Positions 45,386-59,242 of a stretch of 64,000 bases of DNA are shown here, piece after piece. The position numbers and the translations under genes were made by a program. Below the pieces are notes generated by a model. That model worked only from the letters and a program-made list of their open reading frames with translations, had not been told where the DNA came from and made no database searches. The DNA is taken from NCBI RefSeq assembly GCF_000384215.1, contig NZ_KB913032.1:5323602-5387601 (forward strand), in the 5' to 3' direction. The stretch is from Amycolatopsis alba DSM 44262. Lineage in GTDB: Bacteria; Actinomycetota; Actinomycetes; Mycobacteriales; Pseudonocardiaceae. How positions within the stretch are numbered: the stretch's first letter is position 1; each line of letters begins with the position of its first letter.

Positions 45386-46576
45386 ATGCAGACGACGAAG
45401 ACCGTCGACCTCGGCGATCCCGATCTGTACACGAGCCTGGACCGCCACGTCCGGTGGCGGGAGTACGCGGCGGAAGACGCGATGGTGTGGAGCGAGCCGG
45501 GCAGTTCCCCCACCGGTTTCTGGTCGGTGTTCTCGCATCGGGCGTGCGCCGCGGTGCTCGGGCCGAACGCCCCGTTCACCTCCGAGTACGGGATGATGAT
45601 CGGCTTCGACCGCGACCACCCCGACCGCTCCGGCGGCCAGATGATGGTGGTGTCCGAACAGGACCAGCACCGCAAACTGCGCAAGCTGGTCGGGCCGCTG
45701 CTGTCCAGGGCGGCCGCGCGGAAACTGTCGGACCGGGTGCGGGCCGAGGTGCGCGGCGTGCTCGACCGGGTGCTCGACGGCGAGGTGTGCGACGTGGCCG
45801 CCGCGATCGGCCCGCGCATCCCCGCCGCGGTCGTCTGCGAAATCCTCGGGGTCCCCGCCGAGGACCAGGACATGCTCATCGACCTGACCAATCACGCGTT
45901 CGGCGGCGAGGACGAGCTTTTCGACGGGATGACGCCGCGGCAGGCGCATACCGAGATCCTCGTCTACTTCGACGAATTGATCAGCGCGCGCCGCGCGAGC
46001 CCCGGCGACGATCTCGTCAGCACGCTGCTGAGCGACGGCGAACTCTCGATCGACGACGTGGTTCTCAACTGCGACAACGTGCTGATCGGCGGCAACGAGA
46101 CCACCCGGCACGCGATCACCGGCGCGGTGCACGCGTTCGCCACCGTGCCCGGCCTGCTGGAGGAGATCCGGGACGGGAGCGCGGACGTCGACACCGTGGT
46201 GGACGAGGTGCTGCGCTGGACCTCGCCCGCGATGCACGTGCTCCGGGTGACGAGTGACGACGTCACGATCAACGGCCGCGACCTGCCCGCCGGTACGCCG
46301 GTGGTCGCGTGGCTGCCCGCCGCGAACCGGGATCCGGCCGTCTTCGACGATCCCGACACGTTCCGGCCGGGGCGGAAACCCAATCGCCACATCGCTTTCG
46401 GCCACGGCATGCACCATTGCCTCGGCTCCGCGCTCGCGCGGATCGAGCTGGCGGTCGTGCTGCGGGAGGTGGCAGAGCGGGTTTCGCGGGTGGAGCTCGT
46501 GAAGGAACCGGCCTGGTTGCGCGCGGTCGTCGTCCAGGGATACCGGGAGCTTCCGGTGCGGTTCACCGGTCGCTGA
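45386..46576 (+). CDS. oxyD: Cytochrome P450 OxyD (tyrosine beta-hydroxylase)
   Basis: 396 aa. OxyD hydroxylates the beta carbon of tyrosine bound to BpsD. The heme motif [10 protein letters not shown] has Cys at about 345, and the I-helix GGNETTRH keeps the normal acid-alcohol pair, unlike OxyA-C. The segment equivalent to PRDD in the cross-linking P450s reads VPAEDQ, which fits recruitment by the BpsD carrier rather than the X domain. The ATG at 45386 lies 16 bp after bpsD. It is followed by a 109-bp gap with two hairpins before hmaS. Confidence 0.93.
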   Translation: MQTTKTVDLGDPDLYTSLDRHVRWREYAAEDAMVWSEPGSSPTGFWSVFSHRACAAVLGPNAPFTSEYGMMIGFDRDHPDRSGGQMMVVSEQDQHRKLRKLVGPLLSRAAARKLSDRVRAEVRGVLDRVLDGEVCDVAAAIGPRIPAAVVCEILGVPAEDQDMLIDLTNHAFGGEDELFDGMTPRQAHTEILVYFDELISARRASPGDDLVSTLLSDGELSIDDVVLNCDNVLIGGNETTRHAITGAVHAFATVPGLLEEIRDGSADVDTVVDEVLRWTSPAMHVLRVTSDDVTINGRDLPAGTPVVAWLPAANRDPAVFDDPDTFRPGRKPNRHIAFGHGMHHCLGSALARIELAVVLREVAERVSRVELVKEPAWLRAVVVQGYRELPVRFTGR

Positions 46577-46581
46577 CCATG

Positions 46582-46617
46582 TCCGTCCGATATGGACGGA
46601 GGTGTCAAGCGGACACC
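46582..46617. promoter_or_regulatory. Tandem short hairpins upstream of hmaS
   Basis: TCCGTCC-GATAT-GGACGGA (46582-46600) is followed directly by GGTGTC-AAGCG-GACACC (46601-46617), two perfect inverted repeats with 5-base loops. They start 6 bp after the oxyD stop and end 68 bp before hmaS. They could be operators for hmaS or a weak end signal for oxyD. The second includes the 11-mer GTGTCAAGCGG that is also found beside hpgT. Confidence 0.5.
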
Positions 46618-46655
46618 ATTGATGAGCCCTGGGGCCCGCGCCATTCTGGGCATGA

Positions 46656-48820
<2,165 letters not shown>

Positions 48821-48837
48821 CCTTCCTAAGGAGGAAA

Positions 48838-50172
48838 GTGCTTCTCTCGCTTCCGGCGCCGGTCGCCCCGATCGCCGCCCACAGTCTCCTGATCTTCCTG
48901 CTGCAGGTGGGTCTGCTGCTCCTGCTCGCCGTCGTCCTCGGACGGCTGGCGGCCCGGTTCGGGATGCCGGCGGTGGTCGGTGAGCTGGTCGTCGGGGTGA
49001 TCCTCGGTCCGTCGCTGCTGGCGTGGGCCGCACCGGGGCTGCACGGCTGGCTTTTCCCCGCCGTCAGCGAGCAGTACCACCTTCTCGACGCCGTCGGCCA
49101 GATCGGGGTCATCCTCCTGGTCGGTTTCACCGGTATGCAGATGGACATGGGCCTGCTCCGGCGGAGGCGTGGCGCGGCGGCCGGAGTGGGCCTCGGCGGC
49201 CTGATCGTCCCTCTCGGACTGGGCATCGGCGCGGGGTACGTCCTGCCCAAGATGCTGGTTCCCGAAGGCACGGACATCACCGTCTTCGCGCTGTTCCTCG
49301 GTGTGGCGTTGTGCGTCAGCGCCATCCCGGTCATCGCCAAGACCCTGATGGACATGAAACTGCTGCACCGCAATGTCGGGCAGCTCACGCTCGCCGCCGG
49401 CGCGATCGAGGACGCCTTCGGCTGGTTCATGCTGTCCATCGTCAGCGCGATGGCGGTCACCGCCGTGTCCGCGGGCGCCGTGCTCCTCTCGCTCGCTTAC
49501 CTGATCGGCGTCGTCGTCTTCGCGCTCACCATCGGCAGGCCGCTGGTCCGGGGCGTGCTGCGCACCGCGGCGAAATCCGACGGTCCGGGGCTCACCGTCT
49601 CCGCCGCCGTCGTCCTGATTCTCCTGGCCTCGGCCGGAACGCAGGCTCTCGGTCTGGAAGCGATCTTCGGGGCGTTCCTCTGCGGCATCCTGATCAGCAC
49701 CGCGGGCAAGGTGGAACCGGCGAAACTAGCCCCGCTGCGCACCGTCGTCCTCGCCGTCTTCGCGCCGGTCTTCTTCGCCACGGCCGGATTGCGGATGGAT
49801 CTCACCGCGCTGATCCGCCCGCCGGTCCTGCTCACCGGCCTGGCGGTGCTCGCACTGGCCATCATCGGCAAGTTCGTCGGCGCGTACGCCGGCGCGCGGC
49901 TCAGCGGCCTGAACAAATGGGAAGGGCTCGCGCTCGGCGCGGGGCTGAACGCGCGTGGCGTCATCGAAATCGTGGTGGCCATGGTGGGGCTGCGGCTGGG
50001 CATCCTCAGCGTCGAGATCTACACGATCATCATCCTCGTCGCGATCGTCACCTCGCTGATGGCGCCGCCGATCCTGCGGTTCGCGATGAAGAGGGTGGAG
50101 CAAACCGCCGAAGAAGAGGTGCGGGAGACCGAGCACCGGGCGTGGACTTCGCATCAGGAACAACCGCTGTAG
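48838..50172 (+). CDS. Cation/proton antiporter (CPA2/KefB type)
   Basis: 444 aa, about 12 hydrophobic helices from residue 15 onward, then a short charged C-terminus. Homologues in this position (orf7 of balhimycin) are annotated as Na+/H+ antiporters. Their role is not established; export, ion balance or a self-protection function has been suggested. The GTG at 48838 has AAGGAGG at 48828-48834, only 3 bases away, so the true start could be slightly downstream. The gene is 17 bp after hmo and ends before the palindrome-rich gap. Confidence 0.85.
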   Translation: MLLSLPAPVAPIAAHSLLIFLLQVGLLLLLAVVLGRLAARFGMPAVVGELVVGVILGPSLLAWAAPGLHGWLFPAVSEQYHLLDAVGQIGVILLVGFTGMQMDMGLLRRRRGAAAGVGLGGLIVPLGLGIGAGYVLPKMLVPEGTDITVFALFLGVALCVSAIPVIAKTLMDMKLLHRNVGQLTLAAGAIEDAFGWFMLSIVSAMAVTAVSAGAVLLSLAYLIGVVVFALTIGRPLVRGVLRTAAKSDGPGLTVSAAVVLILLASAGTQALGLEAIFGAFLCGILISTAGKVEPAKLAPLRTVVLAVFAPVFFATAGLRMDLTALIRPPVLLTGLAVLALAIIGKFVGAYAGARLSGLNKWEGLALGAGLNARGVIEIVVAMVGLRLGILSVEIYTIIILVAIVTSLMAPPILRFAMKRVEQTAEEEVRETEHRAWTSHQEQPL

Positions 50173-50241
50173 CGGGCTCGGGACTCTCTTTCCCTCGCCG
50201 GAAACCCTGGGTGCCGGTGCGCGTGGGTTCCCGCTTGGCAG

Positions 50242-50294
50242 GTTGCGAAAGCCACTTTCGCAACGTTGGGTGTTGCGAAAGTGGCTTTCGCGAC
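50242..50294. repeat. Intergenic palindrome, family A copy 2
   Basis: Arms 50242-50264 and 50272-50294 with a 7-base spacer (GTTGGGT); one mismatch near the outer end. First of three members in the 477-bp gap between the antiporter and evaA. That gap otherwise contains only the evaA promoter and no gene I can support. Confidence 0.9.
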
Positions 50295-50354
50295 ATGGCT
50301 TTCCTGTCTTCCGCCGGGGGGAGGCGGTTGGTGGCCCTTGAAGCTCGCTTGGGT

Positions 50355-50407
50355 GTCGCGAAAGCCACTTTCGGGACGTTGGGTGTTGTGAAAGTGGCTT
50401 TCGCGAC
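50355..50407. repeat. Intergenic palindrome, family A copy 3
   Basis: Arms 50355-50377 and 50385-50407, the same 7-base spacer as copy 2 (GTTGGGT), with a few arm mismatches near the ends. The DNA between copies 2 and 3 shows no gene. Confidence 0.88.
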
Positions 50408-50469
50408 ATGGTTTCCGCGTTTGGTGCAGGCGAGGGGGGATCCCCGCTCGCGTTGTTCCCGCCTGGCAG

Positions 50470-50492
50470 GTTGCGAAAGCCACTTTCGCAAC
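50470..50492. repeat. Palindrome family A, single arm
   Basis: One complete 23-base arm without its partner. The bases before it (GGCAG) repeat those before copy 2, so this is either half of a decayed copy or the product of a local duplication with loss of one arm. Confidence 0.75.
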
Positions 50493-50548
50493 ACCGCTTC
50501 CCAGCACCGGCGACCACGCCACCCCAGCCTCACCCTCGGCAAAGCGGA

Positions 50549-50587
50549 TTGGACGAGCTGGACCGTTTCGCCGGGCCGAAGTTAACG
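50549..50587 (+). promoter_or_regulatory. Candidate promoter of the evaA sugar operon
   Basis: TTGGAC (50549-50554) stands just upstream of a -35-like TGGACC (50559-50564), then exactly 17 bp, then TTAACG (50582-50587). The dpgA upstream region has the same arrangement at the same spacings (TTGGAC, TTGACC, 17 bp, TTAATT). TTGGAC equals the right arm of the StrR/Bbr operator; a matching left arm is not recognisable 17 bp upstream. It lies 62 bp before the evaA start. Confidence 0.6.
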
Positions 50588-50649
50588 TTCGTCGGGCGCG
50601 GGGCGAAGGAAACCGAGTTTTCGTTGGCACGCAAAGGGGATAGCCAGTC

Positions 50650-52080
50650 ATGACAAGGAGTCCTTCGACACTGCCTTGCCCCGCCCCGCCGGTCGCGGTA
50701 CGTCCCCGTGACCCCCGCGACCACGCGGAGCGCATCGCACTGTCCGCCGCGACGACCGACGGCGCGCACATGCGGACCGAGGACGTCCGCGCCTGGATCG
50801 CCGAACGCCGTGAGGCCAACGTCTTCCACGTCGAACGCATCCCCTTCGCCGAGCTGGACCTGTGGGGCTTCGACGACGTCACCGGCAACATCGTGCACCG
50901 GAGCGGACGGTTCTTCAGCATCGAGGGACTGCACGTGGTCGAGGCCGACGGCCCGCACGGCGACGGCCCCTACCGCGAGTGGCAGCAGCCGGTCATCAAA
51001 CAGCCGGAAGTCGGCATCCTCGGCATCCTCGGCAAGGAGTTCGACGGCGTCCTGCATTTCCTGATGCAGGCCAAGATGGAGCCGGGGAACCCGAACATGG
51101 TGCAGCTCTCGCCGACCGTGCAGGCGACGCGCAGCAACTACACCAAGGCACACGGCGGCACGAACGTGAAGCTGATCGAATACTTCGCCCCGCCCGACCC
51201 CGAGCGGGTCATCGTCGACGTGCTCCAGGCGGAGCAAGGCTCGTGGTTCCTCCAGAAGTCCAATCGCAACATGATCGTCGAGACCGTCGGCGACGTGCCG
51301 ATGTGGGACGACTTCTGCTGGCTCACCCTCGGCCAGATCGCGGAGCTGATGCACGAGGACCTGACGATCAACATGAACGCCAGGAGCGTGCTGTCGTGCC
51401 TGCCGTACCCGGACGAGGCTCCCGGCGCGCTGTTTTCCGACGTCCAGCTCCTGTCGTGGTTCACCAACGAGCGTTCGCGCCACGACGTGCGTGCCGTCCG
51501 GATGCCGCTGAAGGACGTGCGTGGCTGGAAGCAGGGCGTCGAAGCGATCGAGCACGAGGACGGCCACTACTTCAAGGTCCTCGCGGTCGCCGTCAAGGGC
51601 AGTAACCGCGAGAAGGTCACCTGGACCCAGCCGTTGATCGAATCCGTCGGGCCGGGGCTCATCGCGTTCCTCGTGCGCGACTTCGGCGGCGTACCGCATG
51701 TTCTGGTGCATGCCCGCGCCGACGGCGGCTTCCTCGACACGGTCGAGCTGGCGCCGACCGTCCAGTGCACACCCCAGAACTACCTGCATCTGCCCGCGGA
51801 GAGCCGCCCGCCCTTCCTGGACGCCGTCCTCGGCGCGCCGCGATCGCGGATCCGTTACGAGGCGGTGCATTCCGAAGAAGGCGGCCGTTTCCTCAGTGTC
51901 TGTGCCCGCTATCTCGCGATCGAGGCGGAGGACACGGTCGAGGCCCCGCCCGGCTACGCCTGGGTCACCCCGGCCCAGCTCACCGCGCTCACCCGGCACG
52001 GGCACTACGTCAACGTCGAGGCCCGCACGCTCCTCGCCTGCCTCAACGCCGCGACGGCCCAGCCGCGGGGAGGTGCCTGA
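50650..52080 (+). CDS. evaA: dTDP-4-keto-6-deoxyglucose 2,3-dehydratase (EvaA/DvaA)
   Basis: 476 aa. The enzyme removes the C2 hydroxyl in the first committed step to vancosamine-type sugars. The protein consists of two related halves, as usual for NDP-hexose 2,3-dehydratases: GILGKEFDGVLHFLMQAKMEPGNP...VQLSPTVQATRSNY in the first and LVRDFGGVPHVLVHARADGG...VELAPTVQCTPQNY in the second. The ATG at 50650 follows AAAGGGG. The genes for dTDP-4-keto-6-deoxyglucose itself (RmlA/RmlB type) are not here and must come from elsewhere. It heads the operon evaA-E-B-D. Confidence 0.93.
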   Translation: MTRSPSTLPCPAPPVAVRPRDPRDHAERIALSAATTDGAHMRTEDVRAWIAERREANVFHVERIPFAELDLWGFDDVTGNIVHRSGRFFSIEGLHVVEADGPHGDGPYREWQQPVIKQPEVGILGILGKEFDGVLHFLMQAKMEPGNPNMVQLSPTVQATRSNYTKAHGGTNVKLIEYFAPPDPERVIVDVLQAEQGSWFLQKSNRNMIVETVGDVPMWDDFCWLTLGQIAELMHEDLTINMNARSVLSCLPYPDEAPGALFSDVQLLSWFTNERSRHDVRAVRMPLKDVRGWKQGVEAIEHEDGHYFKVLAVAVKGSNREKVTWTQPLIESVGPGLIAFLVRDFGGVPHVLVHARADGGFLDTVELAPTVQCTPQNYLHLPAESRPPFLDAVLGAPRSRIRYEAVHSEEGGRFLSVCARYLAIEAEDTVEAPPGYAWVTPAQLTALTRHGHYVNVEARTLLACLNAATAQPRGGA

Positions 52081-52081
52081 T

Positions 52082-53053
52082 TTGAAGACGATCACCGTGC
52101 TCGGCGCGTCGGGTTTCGTCGGCTCGGCCGTCCTGCACGCGCTGGCACGGCGGCCGATCCGGCTGCGGGCCGTGGCGCGCAGGCGGTGCACACCCCCGCC
52201 CGGCCGGGCCGAGACCACGGTCGTCACCGCCGATCTCACCGACCGTGCGGCGCTCGCCGACGCCGTCGAGGACTCGGACGCGGTCGTGTACCTGCTTTTG
52301 GGAGACGGCGGCTGGCGCGCGGCCGAGGGCGCCGAACGCGTGAACGTGGGGGTGCTCCGGGACCTCGTCGAGATCATCGGCGACGGCGACGGGCCGCCAC
52401 CGGTGGTGGTGTTCGCCGGCACCGTCCTGCAGGTCGGCGTGCCGCCGCGGGAGCCGCTCGACGGGAGCGAGCCCGACCGGCCGGTGGCTCCCTACGACGT
52501 GCAAAAGCTCGTGGCGGAACAGCTGCTCATGAAGGCCACGGCCGACGGCCGGGTGCGCGGGATCAGCCTGCGGCTGCCGACGGTCTTCGGCGAGACCGCG
52601 GCCGAAGGCGCGAACCAGGACCGCGGCGTGGTGTCCGCCATGGTGCGGCGGGCGCTCGAAGGACTGCCGCTCACCGTCTGGGGCGACGGCACCGTGCGCC
52701 GCGATCTCGTCCACGTCGACGACGTCGCGTCGGCGTTCACCGCGGCACTGGATCATCCGGATCCCCTGGTGGGCGGGCACTGGCTGATCGGCGCGGGCCG
52801 GGGTGATCCGCTGGGCGAGGTCTTCCGGCTCGTGGCGAAGGAGATGTCCGGGCACACCGGGAAAAGCCCGGTGGAGGTGACCTGCGTGGAACCGCCGCCG
52901 CACGCGCCCGAGACGGATCTCCGAAGCCTCACCATCGATTCCACGCCGTTTCGGGCGATCACCGGCTGGCGCCCGGAGGTCTCGCTGTCCGATGGGGTAC
53001 GTCGCACTGTCGCCGCTTTGACGTCATCAGTTCATGGAAAGGTTCGCACATGA
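52082..53053 (+). CDS. evaE: NDP-hexose 4-ketoreductase (EvaE/DvaE)
   Basis: 323 aa, SDR/epimerase-type fold with an N-terminal Rossmann motif [13 protein letters not shown]. It reduces the 4-keto group in the last step of amino-sugar synthesis. The catalytic Tyr and Lys are likely in the PYDVQKL segment. The start is a TTG at 52082 (MKTITVLG) with GGGGAGG 8 bases upstream; a GTG at 52073 would overlap the ribosome site. Stereochemistry at C4 (vancosamine versus 4-epi-vancosamine) cannot be read from the sequence by eye. In balhimycin a homologue is present although the final sugar is mostly the 4-oxo form. Confidence 0.88.
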   Translation: MKTITVLGASGFVGSAVLHALARRPIRLRAVARRRCTPPPGRAETTVVTADLTDRAALADAVEDSDAVVYLLLGDGGWRAAEGAERVNVGVLRDLVEIIGDGDGPPPVVVFAGTVLQVGVPPREPLDGSEPDRPVAPYDVQKLVAEQLLMKATADGRVRGISLRLPTVFGETAAEGANQDRGVVSAMVRRALEGLPLTVWGDGTVRRDLVHVDDVASAFTAALDHPDPLVGGHWLIGAGRGDPLGEVFRLVAKEMSGHTGKSPVEVTCVEPPPHAPETDLRSLTIDSTPFRAITGWRPEVSLSDGVRRTVAALTSSVHGKVRT

Positions 53054-54159
53054 CCACGCGTGTTTGGGACTACCTGGCCGAATACGAGACGGAGCGGCTC
53101 GATCTGCTGGACGCGGTCGAGACGGTCTTCAACTCGGGGCAGCTCGTGCTGGGCGCGAGCCTGCGCGGCTTCGAGTCGGAGTTCGCCGCGTACCACGGGG
53201 CCGGGCACTGCGTCGGCCTCGACAACGGGACGAACGCGATCAAGCTAGCCCTGCAGGCGCTGGGTGTCGGACCGGGCGACGAGGTGATCACCGTGTCGAA
53301 CACCGCCGCCCCGACCGTGGTCGCCATCGACGGCACCGGCGCCACCCCGGTCTTCGTCGACGTCCGCGAGGACGATTTCCTGATGGACACGAGCCAGGTC
53401 GAGGCCGCGATCACCGAGCGCACCAAATGCCTGCTGCCCGTGCACCTGTACGGCCAGTGTGTGGACATGGCCCCGCTGAAGGCGCTCGCCGCGAAGCACG
53501 GACTGTCTCTTTTGGAGGATTGCGCCCAGGCGCACGGCGCCCGGCAGAACGGGACGATCGCAGGCACGACCGGCGACGCGGCCGCGTTCTCCTTCTATCC
53601 CACCAAGGTGCTCGGCGCGTACGGCGACGGTGGCGCGGCCATCACGTCCGACGAAGCCGTGGACCGGAAGCTGCGACGGTTGCGCTACTACGGCATGGAA
53701 GAGCGCTACTACACGGTGGAGACGCCCGCCCACAACAGCCGTCTGGACGAGGTCCAGGCAGAGATCCTGCGGCGCAAGCTCAAGCGTCTCGACGCGTACA
53801 CGGTGGCCCGCCGCGCCGTCGCCGCCCGCTATGCCGAGGGGCTGGGCGACACCGAGCTGAAGCTCCCGCGAACCGTTCCCGGCAACGAGCACGTGTACTA
53901 CGTGTACGTGGTGCGGCACCCGCGACGCGACGAGATCATCGAGCGGCTCAAGGCGTACGACATCCACCTGAACATCAGCTACCCGTGGCCGGTGCACACC
54001 ATGACCGGCTTCGCCCACCTCGGCTACGAGACGGGTTCCCTGCCGGTCACCGAGAAACTGGCCACCGAGATCTTCTCGCTGCCGATGTACCCCGCGCTTT
54101 CCCCCGACCTGCAGGACAAAGTGATCCACGCGGTCCGCGAAGTGCTGTCCAGCCTCTGA
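53050..54159 (+). CDS. evaB: NDP-3-keto-sugar aminotransferase (EvaB/DvaB)
   Basis: 369 aa, DegT/DnrJ/EryC1-family PLP enzyme that installs the C3 amine on the 2,6-dideoxy-3-ketosugar. The PLP lysine is in [15 protein letters not shown], and [10 protein letters not shown] and [11 protein letters not shown] are family hallmarks. The start ATG overlaps the evaE stop (ATGA). The methyl group at the same carbon is added by EvaC, encoded upstream. Confidence 0.93.
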   Translation: MTTRVWDYLAEYETERLDLLDAVETVFNSGQLVLGASLRGFESEFAAYHGAGHCVGLDNGTNAIKLALQALGVGPGDEVITVSNTAAPTVVAIDGTGATPVFVDVREDDFLMDTSQVEAAITERTKCLLPVHLYGQCVDMAPLKALAAKHGLSLLEDCAQAHGARQNGTIAGTTGDAAAFSFYPTKVLGAYGDGGAAITSDEAVDRKLRRLRYYGMEERYYTVETPAHNSRLDEVQAEILRRKLKRLDAYTVARRAVAARYAEGLGDTELKLPRTVPGNEHVYYVYVVRHPRRDEIIERLKAYDIHLNISYPWPVHTMTGFAHLGYETGSLPVTEKLATEIFSLPMYPALSPDLQDKVIHAVREVLSSL

Positions 54160-54182
54160 TCACGCCGACCACGGGAGCCGCT

Positions 54183-54797
54183 GTGCAAGCACGCAAACTC
54201 GCTGTCGAGGGCGCATTCGAGTTCACCCCCCAGGTGTTCCACGACGACCGGGGCTCGTTCGTCTCGCCGTTCCAGGAAAAGGCCTTCACCGAAGCCTACG
54301 GCGGCCCGCTCTTCCCGGTGACGCAGACGAATCACAGCAGGTCCAAACGCGGTGTGGTGCGGGGAATCCACTACACGACGACACCGCCCGGTACCGCGAA
54401 GTACGTCTACTGCGCAAGTGGCAAGGCGTTGGACATCGTGGTCGACATCCGCGTCGGCTCGCCGACGTTCGGCCGGTGGGACGCGGTTCTGCTGGACCAG
54501 GAGTACCACCGGGCGATGTACTTTCCCGTCGGCGTCGGCCACGCGTTCGTAGCGCTCGAGGACAACACCGTCATGTGGTACCTGCTTTCCACGCCCTACG
54601 ACGTGCGGAACGAACTCGCCCTCTCGGTCCTGGATCCCGCACTCGGCCTGCCGATCGACCCCGGTGTCGAACCGATCCTGTCCGATCGGGACCAGCTGGC
54701 GATCACGCTCGCCGAGGCGGAGCGACAGGGGCTGCTGCCGGACTACGCCACCAGCGTGGATCTCGAACGGCGCCTGACTCGTGACCTGATCTCGTGA
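54183..54797 (+). CDS. evaD: NDP-sugar 3,5- or 5-epimerase (EvaD/DvaD)
   Basis: 204 aa, RmlC-like cupin. It epimerises C5 to give the L-configured sugar. Motifs seen are HDDRGSF, the RGIHYT segment with catalytic-type His, and YFPVGVGHAFVALED. The start GTG at 54183 (MQARKLAVEG) is chosen by family length. Last gene of the sugar operon, followed by 429 bp with two family A palindromes before dpgA. Confidence 0.92.
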   Translation: MQARKLAVEGAFEFTPQVFHDDRGSFVSPFQEKAFTEAYGGPLFPVTQTNHSRSKRGVVRGIHYTTTPPGTAKYVYCASGKALDIVVDIRVGSPTFGRWDAVLLDQEYHRAMYFPVGVGHAFVALEDNTVMWYLLSTPYDVRNELALSVLDPALGLPIDPGVEPILSDRDQLAITLAEAERQGLLPDYATSVDLERRLTRDLIS

Positions 54798-54849
54798 CCT
54801 CGCCTCGTGAGTGGTGTCTTGCTCGCTCGCCGCCGCGCCGGCTTCGGAT

Positions 54850-54902
54850 GGCGCGAAAGCCACTTTCGGGACATCAGACGTCCCGAAAGTGGCTTTCGTG
54901 AC
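54850..54902. repeat. Intergenic palindrome, family A copy 5
   Basis: Arms 54850-54872 and 54880-54902 with a 7-base spacer (ATCAGAC). The outer ends differ from copy 1 by compensating changes (CGGGAC paired with GTCCCG), so pairing is kept while sequence drifts. In the evaD-dpgA gap. Confidence 0.88.
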
Positions 54903-54944
54903 ACCGGCCGGGGGCGTCGGCTGCTGACGCGGGGCTTTGGGAGT

Positions 54945-54997
54945 GTTGCGAAAGCCACTTTCGCAACCTTCAACGTTGCGAAAGTGGCTTTCGCAAC
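54945..54997. repeat. Intergenic palindrome, family A copy 6
   Basis: Perfect 23-base arms, 54945-54967 and 54975-54997, spacer CTTCAAC, the same spacer as copy 7 at 63905. In the evaD-dpgA gap. Confidence 0.9.
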
Positions 54998-55022
54998 GCC
55001 GTCGTGCCGCGCCGGGTCGTGA

Positions 55023-55046
55023 GCGGCGATGCGGCGATGCGGCGAT
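55023..55046. repeat. Three tandem copies of GCGGCGAT
   Basis: The 8-base unit is repeated at 55023, 55031 and 55039, followed by a partial unit. It lies between palindrome copy 6 and the dpgA promoter. It may be simple slippage; no function is suggested. Confidence 0.7.
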
Positions 55047-55097
55047 GCGGTGAAAGTCCCCTTCGCCCGAACAAGATGTCACTCACCGAATTCCGCG

Positions 55098-55136
55098 TTG
55101 GACGACGTTGACCGCCGCGATCCGCCGAGCTTAATT
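55098..55136 (+). promoter_or_regulatory. Candidate promoter of the dpgABCD operon
   Basis: TTGGAC (55098-55103), then a -35-like TTGACC (55108-55113), 17 bp, and TTAATT (55131-55136). This is the same layout as upstream of evaA, and the intervening bases are partly conserved (TTGGACGA, GACCG, GCCGA). The start of dpgA lies about 90 bp further on. Regulation by the StrR-type activator is inferred from the TTGGAC arm. Confidence 0.6.
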
Positions 55137-55226
55137 TCCCACTGTCCACCGAAATCCGAGAAAGGTGCGATCGATGCCCGCTGCGCGGTTCAAGCAGCTA
55201 CTCCGAAGCAAGTTGAGAACATGGGG

Positions 55227-56332
55227 ATGGATGTATCGATGACTGCTCTAGCCGAATCAGCCGAAGCCCTTTCCGTCTTCACCGGGCTGACCGAGATCAC
55301 CAGGTTCGCCGGCGTGGGAACCGCGGTCTCCGAGTCGTCCTATTCGCAAGCCGAACTGCTCGACATCCTCGACATCGAGGATCCCAAGATCCGGTCGATC
55401 TTCCTCAACAGCGCGATCGACCGCCGTTTTCTCACGCTGCCGCCGGAGGGTCCCGGCGGCGCCCGCGCTTCGGAGCCGCAGGGCGACCTCCTCGACAAGC
55501 ACAAGAAGATCGCCGTCGACATGGGATGCCGGGCGCTCGAAGCCTGCCTGAAGTCGGCGGGCGCGACGCTTTCGGATCTGCGTCACCTGTGCTGCGTCAC
55601 GTCGACCGGGTTCCTGACTCCCGGCCTGAGCGCGCTGATCATCCGCGAGCTGGGCATCGACCCGCACTGCAGTCGTTCGGACATTGTCGGCATGGGGTGC
55701 AACGCCGGCCTGAACGCGCTCAACGTGGTCTCCGGCTGGTCCGCGGCGCATCCCGGTGAGCTCGGCGTCGTCCTGTGCAGCGAGGCCTGTTCCGCCGCCT
55801 ACGCGCTGGACGGCACGATGCGGACCGCGGTGGTCAACAGTCTTTTCGGCGACGGATCCGCGGCTCTCGCGGTCGTCTCCGGCGACGGCCGGGTGCCCGG
55901 CCCCCGTGTCCTGAAGTTCGCGAGTTACATCATCACCGACGCGGTCGACGCGATGCGCTACGACTGGGACCGCGACCAGGACCGGTTCAGCTTCTTCCTC
56001 GATCCGCAGATCCCGTACGTGGTCGGCGCGCACGCCGAGATCGTCATCGACCGGCTGCTGTCCGGTACCGGGCTGCGCCGCAGCGACATCGGCCATTGGC
56101 TGGTGCACTCCGGCGGCAAGAAGGTGGTCGACGCGGTCGTCGTCAACCTCGGCTTGAGCCGGTACGACGTCCGCCACACCACCGGTGTGCTGCGTGACTA
56201 CGGGAACCTCTCCAGCGGCTCCTTCCTCTTCTCCTACGAGCGCCTCGCCGACGAGGACGTCGCTCGTCCGGGGGATTACGGCGTGCTCATGACCATGGGG
56301 CCTGGCTCCACGATTGAAATGGCGCTTATTCA

Positions 56333-56339
<7 letters not shown>
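55227..56339 (+). CDS. dpgA: DpgA, type III polyketide synthase for 3,5-dihydroxyphenylacetyl-CoA
   Basis: 370 aa, chalcone-synthase-like enzyme that condenses four malonyl-CoA into the Dpg carbon skeleton. The catalytic Cys is in GMGCNAGLNAL, the His in WLVHSGGKKV and the Asn in RDYGNLSSGS. The start is uncertain among ATGs at 55221, 55227 and 55239. 55227 (MDVSM) is chosen because balhimycin-type DpgA proteins begin that way as far as I recall. There is no strong ribosome site close by. The stop overlaps the dpgB start. Confidence 0.94.
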
Positions 56340-59012
<2,673 letters not shown>

Positions 59013-59081
59013 CTTCGGCGACGGCGCTCGGGAACCGGGTTGGACAGGGCATTTTCCGTTGTTTTGCGTGAACGATGGTGG

Positions 59082-59116
59082 GAGATTTCGGGGTAAGAGA
59101 AATCACCGAAAATCTC
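59082..59116. terminator. Hairpin between dpgD and the DAHP synthase gene
   Basis: GAGATTTCGG (59082-59091) pairs with CCGAAAATCTC (59106-59116) with one bulged A and a 14-base loop. It lies in the 230-bp gap after dpgD, where no gene is seen. It could end the dpg transcript or act as an operator or leader structure for the next gene. A lone TTGGAC (59040-59045) also lies in this gap without a partner arm or promoter. Confidence 0.4.
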
Positions 59117-59242
59117 GTCCAGATCGAGTGCTGCCGGGCTTTTCCCGAGCTTGCTCAATCCTTCACCCGAGACCGCCGCCCTGGCCGGGGAAACCCCGGC
59201 TTTCCCCTTGCCCGGTGCCGGCAGAAATCCTGGATACCTGTG

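Noticed and set aside
50242..50492. Closely spaced repeats resembling a CRISPR array
   Set aside because: The units are inverted pairs with a constant 7-base spacer, irregular distances between pairs, and identical family members elsewhere in other gaps. No cas gene is present.
59040..59045. TTGGAC upstream of the DAHP synthase gene as a regulatory site
   Set aside because: No left arm, and no -35/-10 pair at the spacing found for evaA and dpgA. Single hexamers are expected by chance.
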